Positions 8,421 through 20,552 of a DNA stretch of 64,000 nucleotides are shown here, piece after piece. A program made the translations under genes and the position numbers. This DNA comes from Mesostigma viride. Lineage: Eukaryota > Streptophyta > Mesostigmatophyceae > Mesostigmatales > Mesostigmataceae. Below the pieces are notes generated by a model. The model saw nothing but the letters and a program-made list of their open reading frames with translations, was not told the DNA's origin and did not search any database. Every line of letters begins with the position of its first letter. Position 1 is the first letter of the stretch. The DNA lies in contig RPFO01000612.1 of assembly GCA_009746045.1 (NCBI GenBank), positions 88,350 through 152,349 of the forward strand. Direction: 5' to 3'.

Positions 8421-11400
8421 TTATGAAGCCATGATCATCCCGGTGCCCATCATGCTGTTGTTGACAGACCCCGTCTTCCGCAGCAGCTCGGTCGCACTGC
8501 CAGACGCGCCCCGCAGCGGCGACGCGTGCGCCCCGCCAGGTGGCGCGTCCACGTCCAACTTGCGCCGTTTGGCCGCGTCGCTGACCTCCTGCTTCCGCAC
8601 ATGCCCCTTGATGTGCGCGTGGCTGCGCGCCCGCTTGCCATGCGGCATGACACCACCCATCATGCTGGCCTCCGCCACCCCCTCCGCTTCCCGAAGACTC
8701 ACGGCACCCGCGGGGTAATCCCCTTCATCCATCACGTCCGCATCCCCTTGCGGGCTGCACGCGTGCCGGTCCTCCGCCCTGACCTCCCCTGCCGTCACCA
8801 CGATTTCATGCTCATCCCCGTCACAAGGCAGTCCCGCCTCCTCCCCCTCCTGCTCCGCCTCCCCCTCCTGTCCCCCCCCATAGAAGTGTGCCTCATCGTC
8901 CGATGCCGTCACCACCGGGCTTCCGTACACGTCCGAGACCTCGCTGGACGACGCGAGGGCACCGCCACTGCTCGGTGCCTCACCGTCCACGTGTGCGCTG
9001 GCATAGGAGCCAAACGTGGGCATGGGAGCCGCCGCGGTGGCGCCCGGGACACACCGCAGGGACACCCTGCAGATGCCCATCTCCTCCTCCACCCAGATAC
9101 TGCAGCTGACAACGTTGCTGCCAGGCAACGGTGACGCATGGGGTTTGGGGGGGGCGGGAGGGAGGCATGGGGCAGGGGGGGGAGCGGGCATGCGGCGGCC
9201 GCGACGCCACCGTCCGACCCCAGCAGGCGTTCGTTGGCCGAGGGCACCTGCAGCGCGGGGCACCCTGCCAGGGAGGCCTCGTCCGCGTAGGGCCCCTCCA
9301 CGGTGCCCCGCTCGCCGATGCCAAACTTCACCACAAGCCGCTCAAAATAGTGCCACAGGAACGAGGCGCGCGCCTGGGGGGCACAAGCAGGTGGGGGGGG
9401 GGGGGTGGGGTGGGGGTGGGGTGGGGGTGGGGTGGGGGTGGGGTGGGGTGGGGTGGGGGTGGGGGTGGGGGGTGGTGGGTGGGGGTGGGGTGGGGGTGGG
9501 GTGGGGTGGGGGTGGGTGGGCGGGGGGTTGTTGAATTAAAGCGTTCAGGGAGGGTGATGAGGTGTAAGGCATGAAGCCGGGCACTTGATCGACTATATGA
9601 AGTGGGAAACGCCGTATACATAAACAGGACAGGACAGGACATGGCAAGGCAAGCAGCGAGGAGACACCACCAAGCTGCCCCAGCAAGGCGCCCGCCCACC
9701 CTCGTGCCTTCTTAATGCTGGTTGCGTCGCCCCCAGCGCAGCCCATCCTCCGTTCACCGGGAGCCATGTGGAATCATCCAGTTCAGGAGGCATCACCCCC
9801 CTTCCACACCCTTCCACACCCTGGCCCCACCTCCTTGGCCTCGACAGAACGCCCAGCCATGCCAGGAACAAGTGACCGAGGAGGCAAGTACGCAAACCAC
9901 ACAGCTGCTGTATTCCCACAGCGGGCTTGTGTCCATCCGGGGGGGGGTTGTGTGTGTGTGTGTGTGTGTGGTATTTGCTAAGGGCTCTGTTACCTGACCG
10001 GGCGCTTGCATACGCCAAGGGGGCTTGTATGGGCACATGCATATGCTTTTTGAGAGGGGAAAAGGGGGGTTTATGCAGTGGGGTGGGGTGGGGTTGGGGT
10101 GGGGTTGGGGCGAGGTGGCGAGAGCAATATACTGGCTGGGCCTGCTGGATGCTTGTCTCTGTGGTGCCCCCAATTCAATGAGCGTGAGTGTGCGCTCACC
10201 AGCAGCCCCCGACTCTCTTCGTCATCGCCCGCACACAGCACCGCTGCGCGGAAGATGCCCCGCACATCCTCGATCAGCTCGTGCGAGTTGTCAAAGTTGC
10301 CGCAGCTCAGCTTGGCCTGCGCAGGACACCAGTAAAGGTGTGGCGTAGGGCAGCAACCAACACTTCACCCAGCTTGTTAGAGTAAGCTGATTTGCCAAGA
10401 ATGACCAAGTTGCTGCTAATTGTGGCCATGGCATTTGCTGCCATGATCCGTTATCTTTGCCTGTAGGTATTTCCGCAATCCAGCACGAGCAAGGTCAGGC
10501 CAGGCTAGGAAAAAGAAGGGACGCCCAAACAGGTTGAGCAACGGGTAACGAGAAGGGGAAGGGGAAGGGGAAGGGGAAGGGGAAGGGGAAGGGAAGGGAA
10601 GGGGAAGGGGAAGGGGAAGGGGAAGGGGAAGGGGAAGGGGAAGGGGAAGGGGAAGGGGAAGGGGAAGGGGAAGGGGAAGGGGAAGGGGAAGGGGAAGGGG
10701 AAGGGAAGGGGAAGGGGAAGGGAAGGGGAAGGGGAAGGGGAAGGGGAAGGGGAAGGGAAGGGGAAGGGAAGGGAAGGGAAGGGGAAGGGGAAGGGGAAGG
10801 GAAGGGAAGGGGAAGGGGAAGGGAAGGGGAAGGGGAAGGGGAAGGGGAAGGGGAAGGGGAAGGGGAAGGGAAGGGGAAGGGGAAGGGGAAGGGGAAGGGG
10901 AAGGGGAAGGGAAGGGGAAGGGGAAGGGGAAGGGAAGGGGAAGGGAAGGGGAAGGGGAAGGGGAAGGGAAGGGGAAGGGGAAGGGAAGGGAAGGGGAAGG
11001 GGAAGGGGAAGGGGAAGGGGAAGGGAAGGGGAAGGGAAGGGAAGGGGAAGGGGAAGGGGAAGGGAAGGGGAAGGGGAAGGGAAGGGGAAGGGGAAGGGAA
11101 GGGGAAGGGAAGGGGAAGGGGAAGGGGAAGGGGAAGGGGAAGGGGAAGGGAAGGGGAAGGGAAGGGGAAGGGGAAGGGGAAGGGAAGGGGAAGGGGAAGG
11201 GGAAGGGGAAGGGGAAGGGGAAGGGGAAGGGAAGGGGAAGGGGAAGGGGAAGGGAAGGGGAAGGGGAAGGGGAAGGGGAAGGGGAAGGGAAGGGAAGGGA
11301 AGGGGAAGGGAAGGGGAAGGGGAAGGGGAAGGGAAGGGGAAGGGAAGGGAAGGGGAAGGGGAAGGGGAAGGGGAAGGGGAAGGGAAGGGAAGGGGAAGGG

Positions 11401-14400
11401 GAAGGGGAAGGGAAGGGGAAGGGGAAGGGGAAGGGAAGGGGAAGGGAAGGGAAGGGAAGGGGAAGGGGAAGGGGAAGGGGAAGGGAAGGGGAAGGGAAGG
11501 GGAAGGGGAAGGGGAAGGGGAAGGGGAAGGGAAGGGAAGGGGAAGGGAAGGGGAAGGGGAAGGGAAGGGAAGGGGAAGGGAAGGGGAAGGGGAAGGGAAG
11601 GGGAAGGGAAGGGGAAGGGGAAGGGAAGGGGAAGGGGAAGGGAAGGGGAAGGGAAGGGGAAGGGAAGGGGAAGGGGAAGGGGAAGGGGAAGGGGAAGGGA
11701 AGGGAAGGGGAAGGGGAAGGGAAGGGGAAGGGGAAGGGGAAGGGAAGGGGAAGGGGAAGGGAAGGGGAAGGGGAAGGGGAAGGGGAAGGGGAAGGGGAAG
11801 GGAAAGGGAAGGGGAAGGGAAGGGAAGGGGAAGGGAAGGGGAAGGGAAGGGGAAGGGAAGGGAAGGGGAAGGGGAAGGGGAAGGGGAAGGGGAAGGGGAA
11901 GGGAAGGGGAAGGGGAAGGGGAAGGGGAAGGGGAAGGGAAGGGAAGGGAAGGGAAGGGGAAGGGGAAGGGAAGGGGAAGGGAAGGGGAAGGGGAAGGGAA
12001 GGGGAAGGGAAGGGGAAGGGAAGGGGAAGGGGAAGGGGAAGGGAAGGGGAAGGGGAAGGGGAAGGGAAGGGGAAGGGGAAGGGGAAGGGGAAGGGGAAGG
12101 GGAAGGGGAAGGGAAGGGGAAGGGGAAGGGGAAGGGGAAGGGGAAGGGGAAGGGAAGGGGAAGGGGAAGGGGAAGGGAAGGAAGGGAAGGGGAAGGGGAA
12201 GGGAAGGGGAAGGGGAAGGGGAAGGGGAAGGGGAAGGGGAAGGGGAAGGGGAAGGGAAGGGGAAGGGGAAGGGGAAGGGGAAGGGGAAGGGGAAGGGGAA
12301 GGGGAAGGGGAAGGGGAAGGGGATTGCAAGCCTGTGGCCCACGGGAGGTGGGGGTCCTAGCCCACAGAATCACAATAAAGAGCTTGAAGTGATGTTTTGC
12401 GCCAGCTACTTTGCATGCCAGTTACCATACCAGCACGGCTGCCACGAAAGGAGAAGCGGCCACTGAAGCATACCAAAGCAAGTCAATCCACACCACAGCA
12501 TGGTCGCATATCCCAGGCACCCACCTGGATGAGGGAGAGGTCCATGCTCTCCCCACACAGCGTCTGATACATTTGGCGGGCCTTGGGCGGCCACCCCGCG
12601 CGCTCCACGGGTTTGGTGAACTCCCCCGCGAGGCTGCACCGGGTGGGGGTGGGGTGGAGGGGAGCGCGCCATGAGGGGCACACGATAACTAGACAGCCGC
12701 GATCAGCAGCACGCACATGGGCGCACAGGCAGCAAGCCAGCCATGATAAGCACACAGACGCATCGGAATACAGTATGGGGCGCACAACTGACAAGCAGCG
12801 CACCGGCACACATAAACCAGCAATGAATCAACAATCACCCAACAATCAGCATGACACAGCAGGCACGCAGCAAGCTGCACGCAAGACTGGGCTGGCGTGC
12901 AGCAGAAAGCACGGAAACACAGATGGGCTACAGGTGCCAGGCAATAGGTATACTATATAGGCGATAGGTAGGGACGGGTTGTTCCACTGAAGGGCTCCAG
13001 CCATGCATGCTGCAGGCAAGCACCACGACATGCATCACATTGGTGCCATGCAGTTCGCCAGGCAAACCCACATAAACGCCAGGAAGAAGGTATCGACGGA
13101 GTGGCACGCGCTGCTGCCAGCAGACTGCCTTCCAGAAATGCCCTGGGACATACTTGCAGGCGCACCATGGCAACATCTTCATCATGATGAATGCTGTTGG
13201 TGTACAGAGAGACAAGAGCATTTCTTTCTGTGGGCCAACAACCGCTGTGCTCGGCATCATGGCATCCGCAGTGGGTGGGTGGGTGGGTGGGTGGGTGGGT
13301 GGGTGGGTGGGTGGGTGGTGGGTGGGTGGGTGGGTGGGTGGGTGGGTGGGTGGTGGGTGGGTGGGTGGGTGGGTGGGTGGGTGGTGGGGTGGTGGTGGGT
13401 GGGTGGGTGGGTGGGTGGGTGGGTGGGTTGGATTGGGGGGGGGAGGTTGGGGGAGTTGGGGGGGGGGGGGGGGGGGGGGGGGCGGGCAGGCGTATGGATG
13501 GATGGGCTAGCACGCAGGCAAATGGCTTCAAGCTCCATCGTACCCAACAGCCCCAAAGCGGGCGCCAGCACCCACCTGTGCACCCTCAGCTGCAGCACCA
13601 CGTGGATGCACTGTGTGACGGCGTCCGGCACCGCTTGGCTCTCCGCCTGCTGCCCGCCGCCACGCGTCGCTCGCTTGCGCTTGAAGTTGGTGACGAGCGC
13701 CAGGTCCTGCGGCGCCCACACACAAACACAAGTCACCATGCACGACATGACAAACCCATGCACATGCACATCACCAACCCACAAAACAGAGAAGTATGGC
13801 CCACGCACAAACACACAGTATGACACCCATCCACACCCACCCACCCACAAACGGACCCCACGGCAGGGGCAGGGAAGCATGACACAAGGACAGCTTGTCG
13901 ATCAGAAGCACCCAGCATGCGGCGCTCATAGTGCACCCTAGACAGGGAGTCTACCGTGATCAGTGTGCTGGCACGCCCGCACGCCCACTGCTCACAAGGG
14001 CACGGGTTGCACGCCTGACAACACAAGACGTATGCCTGCCTCACGAGGCGTATGCCTGCCTCACACGACGTATGCCTGCCTCACAAGACGTCGGAGGAGG
14101 CCGACCCCTTCATGCTCACGTACCCTAGATGTGTCCCCCAGGCCCAATCCTTGATGACACCCAATTATGGCATCCCCCATTACCATGGAGAGGGGCTGTG
14201 CTGAATGGCCCGCACGTACACGGTTGACTGTGGTGCAAAATGTGGGTAATATGTTGCCGTTATTTATCGTGTCATTATCAATAATATTGTCGATTGAGGA
14301 GGGTAGGTGCGTGAAGGGGTAACTGAGAGGAGTGGGAGATGAAGAGGGGGTGGGCAGTGGGCACGCCCCTCCAAGACATTTAAAAGAAAAGCAAGGCCTT

Positions 14401-15520
14401 TTAAGATTAGCACACTGCAGTGCCGGATATTGTCTTCATTCCCTTGCCCCCATTCAATCCCACCACAGTAATCGCCTGGCAATAGGGTCTATAAAGTTGC
14501 TGACCCTGCAATTTGTCCAAGCACTAGCCATCACATAAGGCATCCACTGCCGACTACGGCAACTGTATACCCAGAACTTATTTATTGCACTTGGTGCATA
14601 ACTTCAACACCAGCTTTCCAAGAAATTGCACTAAAAAGGAAGAAAAGCAAAGTAGCACCCACGTTCCTAGCATAGGTCTGCCAGCCTTTAAGGGCACTAA
14701 ACCCTTAAAAAACATCCATTTTCACCTGTTCAATTTCATGCGGATGGATGGTGACCGTGAAGAACGGCCGCTTGTACGGAAGCCTGCGGACGGCCGGAGC
14801 GGCGTAATAATGTTCTTCTGCCGTGGACTGTGGCGGGCTCTTCTCCGTTCTTGCAGGCACGAGCTTCGGAGGGTCTCGAGCTGACGAATCTTCTTTCGAA
14901 GGCTTCTTGGTCGTCCGTGGACCACGCGACGGCATGGCAGCCCCCGGAGGCGCCACCGCACGCCTCCCCGTGACGGCACCGCCGAACTTCTTGGCCACCT
15001 CCGCCATTTCAATCTTGCCTTTCTTGCCGAAAAAATACCTCTGTTCGTACTGAAACAACCATCTAAGGTATATCGTTTTCAGCTGGAAGGAAGAGTCGGT
15101 GGTCTTAGGGTCGTAGTTTTTCAGGGAAGGCCAGATGACCTGCCACCGCTTTTTCCTGCGCAAGCGAACAAAGAGCGCCGAAAGCCCCGAAGTGCTTAGA
15201 TGACCGGGCAATGCTAATAAAGACGCCAGGCTATAGGAAAACAGTGCAAAATTTTTCCAGGACACCCCCCAAGTACCCGATACTATCCCCAATTACCTGA
15301 TTACTTCCTCCATACCACCGTTCCGTGTGATTGCCTTGTACAGACCATACAAATCCAGAGTTCGGCCCCTCCATGTCGGTGGAAATTCCTTTAGCTGGGC
15401 TCCGTTTTCTGTCTTAAGGAAACTGCTAAGCTTTTTGAGGAAAATGGTCTCATTATCGCTGCTGGGGCTATCAGATTTTTTTGAGGCCACGCGCATTTCT
15501 GGTGTCGCGCCCTTGGTCAT
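8421..15520 (-). CDS. ARID-bromodomain chromatin protein, seven exons
   Basis: Exons on the minus strand: 15520-15297, 15155-14726, 13706-13576, 12633-12525, 10316-10200, 9373-9264 and 9117-8421. They sum to 1818 nt (605 residues plus stop) and every junction keeps phase. Exons 1-2 encode an ARID domain (about residues 25-125): [28 protein letters not shown] and NGGMEEV, then [11 protein letters not shown] and [14 protein letters not shown] across the splice. Exons 3-6 encode a bromodomain (about 240-345): [48 protein letters not shown] and [13 protein letters not shown] domains bind DNA and bromodomains bind acetyl-lysine, so a nuclear chromatin-targeting role is likely. The C-terminal 230 residues are acidic and Ser-rich with a KRRK stretch. 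The last junction (9264/9117) is the weakest. An extra exon in the 1 kb third intron cannot be excluded. Confidence 0.85.
9391..9532. repeat. GGGGT-rich low-complexity tract in gene A intron
   Basis: Irregular TGGGG/TGGGGG units. On the minus strand they form a polypyrimidine tract in the intron immediately before the exon starting at 9373. Confidence 0.85.
9949..9971. repeat. (GT)n dinucleotide run
   Basis: About eleven GT units in the intron between the exons at 10316-10200 and 9373-9264 of the ARID-bromodomain gene. Confidence 0.9.
10551..12322. repeat. GGGGAA/GGGAA purine array, 1.77 kb, inside an intron
   Basis: Hundreds of units alternate between six-base GGGGAA and five-base GGGAA, almost without substitution. 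The array fills the intron between the bromodomain exons 12633-12525 and 10316-10200. It keeps purines on plus and pyrimidines on minus (the sense strand of the gene). Open frames of about 620 codons read through it are artefacts. Mirror-symmetric purine tracts of this kind can form triplex DNA. Confidence 0.95.
13271..13482. repeat. (GGGT)n array followed by poly(G)
   Basis: GGGT units with occasional GGT interruptions run to about 13430. They are followed by a run of more than twenty consecutive G around 13457-13482. The tract lies in the gene A intron between exons 13706-13576 and 12633-12525. It has strong G-quadruplex potential on the plus strand. Confidence 0.9.
14029..14091. repeat. 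20 bp tandem repeat, three copies
   Basis: The unit CGTATGCCTGCCTCACRMRR occurs three times in tandem, in the gene A intron between 14726 and 13706. Confidence 0.8.
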
Positions 15521-18500
15521 CGCTTACGAGCGGTGCTCAGATATTCAAATGCCTGCAATCTCGATCACGAGAACAAAAGAATTCACGAGCAAACCCAACA
15601 GCTTCGCTATGTCTGGCCAGTTTCCCGAGCATTTCGACCATGCCTCAACCCGTCGCCTTGCGCGGAATTTTGCGCGCCCCTGCCTTGGCGATGGCGTGAT
15701 TGGGTTCGAAATGCACCTGGAGCTTCGTCTCGCTTTGGGCGCGCACAATTATTTCTTCCCTCGCGAAGAGATACTCTACCTGCCCCGCTCGCTACTGTAT
15801 CCTGTCAATGACGGGAGCTTACCGTTGGGGCATATGCCAACAGGTGGGCACGGGCTCCTTTCAGACCATAAACCGTGATCATTATGTATGTATTGACTCA
15901 CCGGGGATTCGCGGGTACTAGTGCGCGGGGTGGTTTGCTTCCAGATGCTTGGATCTCAGCGCCAGCCGAGCAACCCGCGCCACGCAACCTAAGTAATCTG
16001 GGGACGGGCGGGGCAAGCGGTGGCCAGTCAAAAACCCGGGCCGGGGGAAACGTGACAGGAACGTGACTGGGAAGAGCTAGGAAGTTCGGCGGTGGACAAG
16101 TGTAGACGTAATCGCCATGGTTACAAGGTGCAGTGCACACCTTGCGCACGCTATTATTTTGCCCGTTACAAAATATTTGCGTTGTAATAAACGCTTCCCG
16201 TCCATTATCGCAGACCACACATCACAGTTTAGTCATTGAAGTATATAACAATCACATTCAAGTCAGTGAACCGATCAATTGCTTTCCCCGCTTAGTCTCA
16301 GTACTGGCATTGCCGACTGGCCGGGCGAAAATCTTGCATGACTGGTATCGATAAAATCCTGCGCATGATGTCACCTTGAGGATCGAACGAGCGATGGTGT
16401 GTTCAGCCAGTGTGACACGTCGTTGACCTTTGCACGGCAGCGGGAAACAATGTAGCTAATAGTGTTGAACGGGAAACTTGAGGGTCATGTCGACCAGGCG
16501 CTAGTACTAGCGGTCGTGAAGCAAAGCACCCCGGTGCTAGGATTGGGCAAGAATGGGGTTGGGTCGAACGGTTGCTTTCATGGCTCTTCTAGGGCAGAAG
16601 CTCATGTAGATAGCATCGGGATAAACAAACGTCTGATGCAATAGCTTCGTTTGCGGTTTGCCAAGTAAGTTACCAAATTGGCACGCTAACTTTCCTTAAC
16701 TAATACCTTACTTCGTATGATCAGCAACCGTATGCTTCGAATCGGTACGTCTGGCTCTGAGCAGCAGCTGCGCTTGAAAGTCCTGAAGAAGGATGCACTT
16801 TTCTCCCGGACTTTTCCAGGCAGGATGCGGTTAACTCGGTGTACGCAGAAATGCCCTAGTACTCCTATCAAGGAGACAACCAGCGCAGGCCAGAAATCGG
16901 GAGAATCCGGACCATGGTAGCTCGAGCCTGCCGTTATCTTGTCCGCGTTTTCGAGTCGTTCAGGATGATGAATATGAATGGAGATGGAAATGTGTAGCCT
17001 TGAATGAAATGCCCTAGTCCTATATTTATCCTACTTATTTGCTTGTGCTCTTTGTCCGGTGCACTGGGGCAGTTGCCCGAGTTGAGTGCTTTGTTTACAT
17101 ACGTCCTTGAATGGGTATTATATGTTGCCTGCATTCTTTCGCTCGGGGTTCCCGTCTTTCGCTCGGCCTTTTCTAAATGGATAACTGCTAGCTCTATACT
17201 TATTAGCTCATTTAGCTGAAGTATATTGCATGCTGGCCGGCGTTATGCCATGCTGTATCGGCGTTTGAAGAAAGATGCTGTTATTTATACCAGATATGGG
17301 GGATGGTAACGGTCAGCAGGTGCACCCACAACGCTCCAGAGAACTGAGAGGGCCTCTTACCTTGACATATTTCCACACCTGTATTCCAGGGGCGCAAGCT
17401 GCTGGCCATGCCCGCTGGTGTCACTGTTTAGTTATAACTAATTAATAATTTAATTGATTACATGCGGTCCCATATTTACACAACACATCGAGCCCCGCCA
17501 GACTTTGTCTTAAATTACTGTCCGCTTTTCGTCCGAGATCTAGATTTTTCCCGCCACGCGAGAGGCGAAAACAACGAAAACACCCATGGCGGTCGAGCAT
17601 CAGCTAGTGTTCTGAAACTTGCGTCATTGCAGCTGCTCGAGGTGTCAAGACGAAGCTTACATCACAATTAGTCCATGGAATAATTTTGGAATGATATATG
17701 CTGAAATTACGACGAGGGCATTGAACGGGACAAATAGTTTTTTTCACAGCGCGCCAGTTTTCCGCGAAAACCAGATTTCTTGGTGGTACGTGTCTCAAAT
17801 TTGAAGTCTCCGTCAAATTTTAAGTCTCCGTCACACGAGGAGATGAAATCGGGGGCGTGATAGCTCAGATTGTTCGTTATAATATTCCTAAAAACGTTTT
17901 CGTTTTTTGAGTTTCGCTTTTAATTTTCCGGCATTGGCGTGAATAAAAAGGGGGCCGGGTGCGAAATCGGTCTGTTTCTCGCGTCATGCAATGCACATTG
18001 ATCTATATCGTCAGATAATTAGCTCTGTAGGCTATGGCCGACCTAGCTTCCTATAGCGCCAGCCTGCGGCCGCAATAAGCCAGCAGGACATATATGGCGT
18101 GCCCAAGATTCCGCGCAAAGGTCTCCCGGATGTGCGCTAAGTGCGGTAAAAACTGCGACAATTGCTTACACTGCCTGTAGAAAGCTCTTTGCGACAGTGT
18201 TTTCCAAGCGAGTTCATTGTTCTTTTGGCGCCAGATACAAAAGGCAAAGGGGGGCATCGTTTTGAATTAGTCGGCATGTGGTTTCGAGGTGTGATCGGGT
18301 CGGGCAGAGGACCTCGCCAAGAAACGCTGGGCTTGAAAGCTTCGCATCTCCCGGCTTGCAGCCACAACGAAGCGCAGATTAAGCGAGGTGAGCGAGCTAG
18401 AGGGCCCAGGATTGCTGCTAACGCACTAGGCAGCTTCTCAAAGGGTAGAGAGCTGGATTAATAAGACTTTCTCAAGGGCATTAATTGTGCACACTTGGTT

Positions 18501-18700
18501 ATTGCCACCTTGTACGTCCAGATATTTGCCCTCGTCTTTCTAATTTAAAGACTGTTTTAAAGAGGGATAGGATAACGTTTCCAACGTTGTTGCTCATTCA
18601 TTACTGTGAAGAAAGAGCCTTTTCAGTTGCTGACAACAAGATGGAAGCTGCCTTATGCAAACTACCCTGGCAATGCAAGTGATGCAAGGTGAGGCCATGC
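15521..18700. other. Intergenic, upstream of the ARID-bromodomain gene
   Basis: The region should contain the promoter and 5' leader of the minus-strand gene starting at 15520. No TATA box stood out. No other gene could be supported. A 71-codon hydrophobic open frame at 17004-17219 is the only mildly protein-like reading and is listed among the rejected items. Confidence 0.4.
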
Positions 18701-20110
18701 ATGGCTAACATTGACTTCATGCGTGAGTTGGGCAGGTGGCTGGCTGGGTGTGTGGCTGGCTATAGTAGGTGAGCAGGGCGTGCACCGGGGGGCGCGATGG
18801 TGCACAGGCATGCGAGGGCGAATGGGCGGGCCGCGCATGCCTGGCTGGTTTGGGTGTTGGGTGGTTAGGTTGTTCGGTGATCGGGTTGTTGAGTGGTTAG
18901 GTGGTTAGGTGGTTGTGTAGCTGGTTGATTGGTTGGTTGGTTGTTAAGTTGCCCAGGGAGCCTTGGGTGGGAGGCTTACTTAGGCTGTAGATGCTTCAAG
19001 GGATGCCTAGACGTGGGTTGGTTCAATGGCAGGTGGCTGGCTGAAAGGTGAATGCCTTGGTAAATGGCTGGCCGGCCGAGTACTCTCTCGCTGGCCAGCC
19101 ACCCACCCACCCACCCACCCTAGAGCTCCAACGTACTGCCTGTGCTCCTGGAGCTAAGTAGCTCCAGGAGCACAGGCAGTACGTTGGAGCTCTAGGGTGG
19201 GTGGGTGGGTGGGTGGCTGGTCATGGTGGGTGGATGAGTGTTTTAGCCGGTGATCGGTTATAGGCAGATGGCCAGGTGTCTGGGTGATGATCTAGGCCGG
19301 GCTTAAATTGGGGACTTCGAAGGGGGTGGGTAGTTGGATGTGTGAGTGAAACAATTGCATGGGTTTGAGGGTGGTGGGTTAGTGGTACGTTGGGTGGTTA
19401 GGGATGCGTGTGGGTGGGTGGGTTGGTGGGTGGGCCATCGGTGGTTGGTAGCTGGTGGATGTGTAGATGACTATATGTGGGTGGTTGGGCGAAGGGATGG
19501 GTAGATGGGCGGGTGGGCGCACAGATATGGATGCGTGAGTGGGTTTATGGTTGGGACCTATTATCACGGGTGAAGGGCTGTGCAGGTTGGGGGTCGGATG
19601 TGCCGGGTGGGTGGCTGGCTGAGAAAATGCATGTGTGGGGTGGTTCAGTGGGTATCAGGGTGTGGGGGCACTGAGTGGTTCAGTGGGTAGGTGCGTGGGT
19701 GGGTCAAGGGTGGGTGGCCGGATGGTGCATATCGGGCCAGAGCTCGATCTGGCTGGGTGTTTAGTAGGTGGTTGGGTGGTTGGGTCGTTGGCTCATTGGA
19801 TGGGTGAATGCTTCCTTATTACCTATAGGTGTGTGGCTTGCGCGGGTGCCTTGCTGGGTGGGTGGATGTCTGGACAAGTGGGTTATGAGTACCTGTGGTT
19901 GTGTGCCCACATGCAGGTGCACATGTGGTTATATAAGGTGGATTACCACATGCATGGCTGGCTGGGTGGGTCACTTGGTCGGTGGATGTGTGGGTGGCTG
20001 GGTGCACGGGCGCGCGAGAGTGTGAGCAGTTGTGTGCGGGTGGGTGGCCAGGTGGCTGCATGGGTGGTATACTGGTATACTGCATGGGTGGCTCGCGGTG
20101 CCCACAAGTC
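18701..20110. repeat. Degenerate GGT/GGCTGG-rich simple-sequence region
   Basis: About 1.4 kb dominated by GGTGGGTGG, GGCTGGCTGG and related words on the plus strand, without a fixed period. It contains the perfect 61 bp inverted repeat at 19095-19220. No coding sequence was recognised. Confidence 0.6.
19095..19220. repeat. Perfect inverted repeat, 61 bp arms, 4 nt loop
   Basis: Arms 19095-19155 and 19160-19220 read as exact reverse complements around AAGT. Each arm has a (CACC)n outer part and a unique inner part containing TAGAGCTCCAACGTACTGCC. A transcript from either strand would fold into an almost uninterrupted duplex, the shape of long hairpin small-RNA precursors in green algae. A recent inverted duplication or fold-back element is equally possible. 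Confidence 0.9.
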
Positions 20111-20552
20111 CTGTACAAGTCCTGTCAACGTCCTGCGGACTATCAAAGTGACACTTGTACATCCTGTGTCCGTACGCGCCCACAGTGGCGCGCCGTGTAC
20201 TGTCGGCACAGCCTAGGAAACGTCATAACTTTTACGTCCCTTAACCAAATGAGGCGTTCAAGGTGCCGTTGGAAAGAGCGTAACAATCTCTATCCATCTA
20301 ACGTAAATCCTTTACGTTAACTCCAATCCCTTCTTTTCTTTAGGGATCACATCCCCTGCCAGGGACCCTTGAAGTAGCTTGAAATGTCCTTCACTCCAGC
20401 TTGAAGCTTGAACAGATGTCTTTAACCACAAGAGATGCATAGAGACTGTCATGGCCGGACTGAATCTTGAATTTTGGGGACCCTGTGTCAGGTGCTCACA
20501 TGATGACAATAGGTTTGTGTGTCATTCTGACATTATTTGGATAAATTTTGAT
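20111..20552. other. Unassigned segment
   Basis: No gene or repeat was recognised. The segment is the left flank of the TTAA-flanked element that follows. Confidence 0.4.

Noticed and set aside
10416-12373. Three 615-637 codon Pro/Ser/Leu/Phe frames on the minus strand
   Set aside because: They read through the GGGGAA/GGGAA array in an intron and contain no non-repeat protein sequence.
15327-15878. 183-codon plus-strand frame
   Set aside because: It is antisense to the ARID exon, whose minus-strand reading has clear family motifs and consistent splicing.
17004-17219. 71-codon hydrophobic, signal-peptide-like frame
   Set aside because: No family similarity, conserved context or splice evidence. 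Such frames are expected by chance in T-rich sequence.
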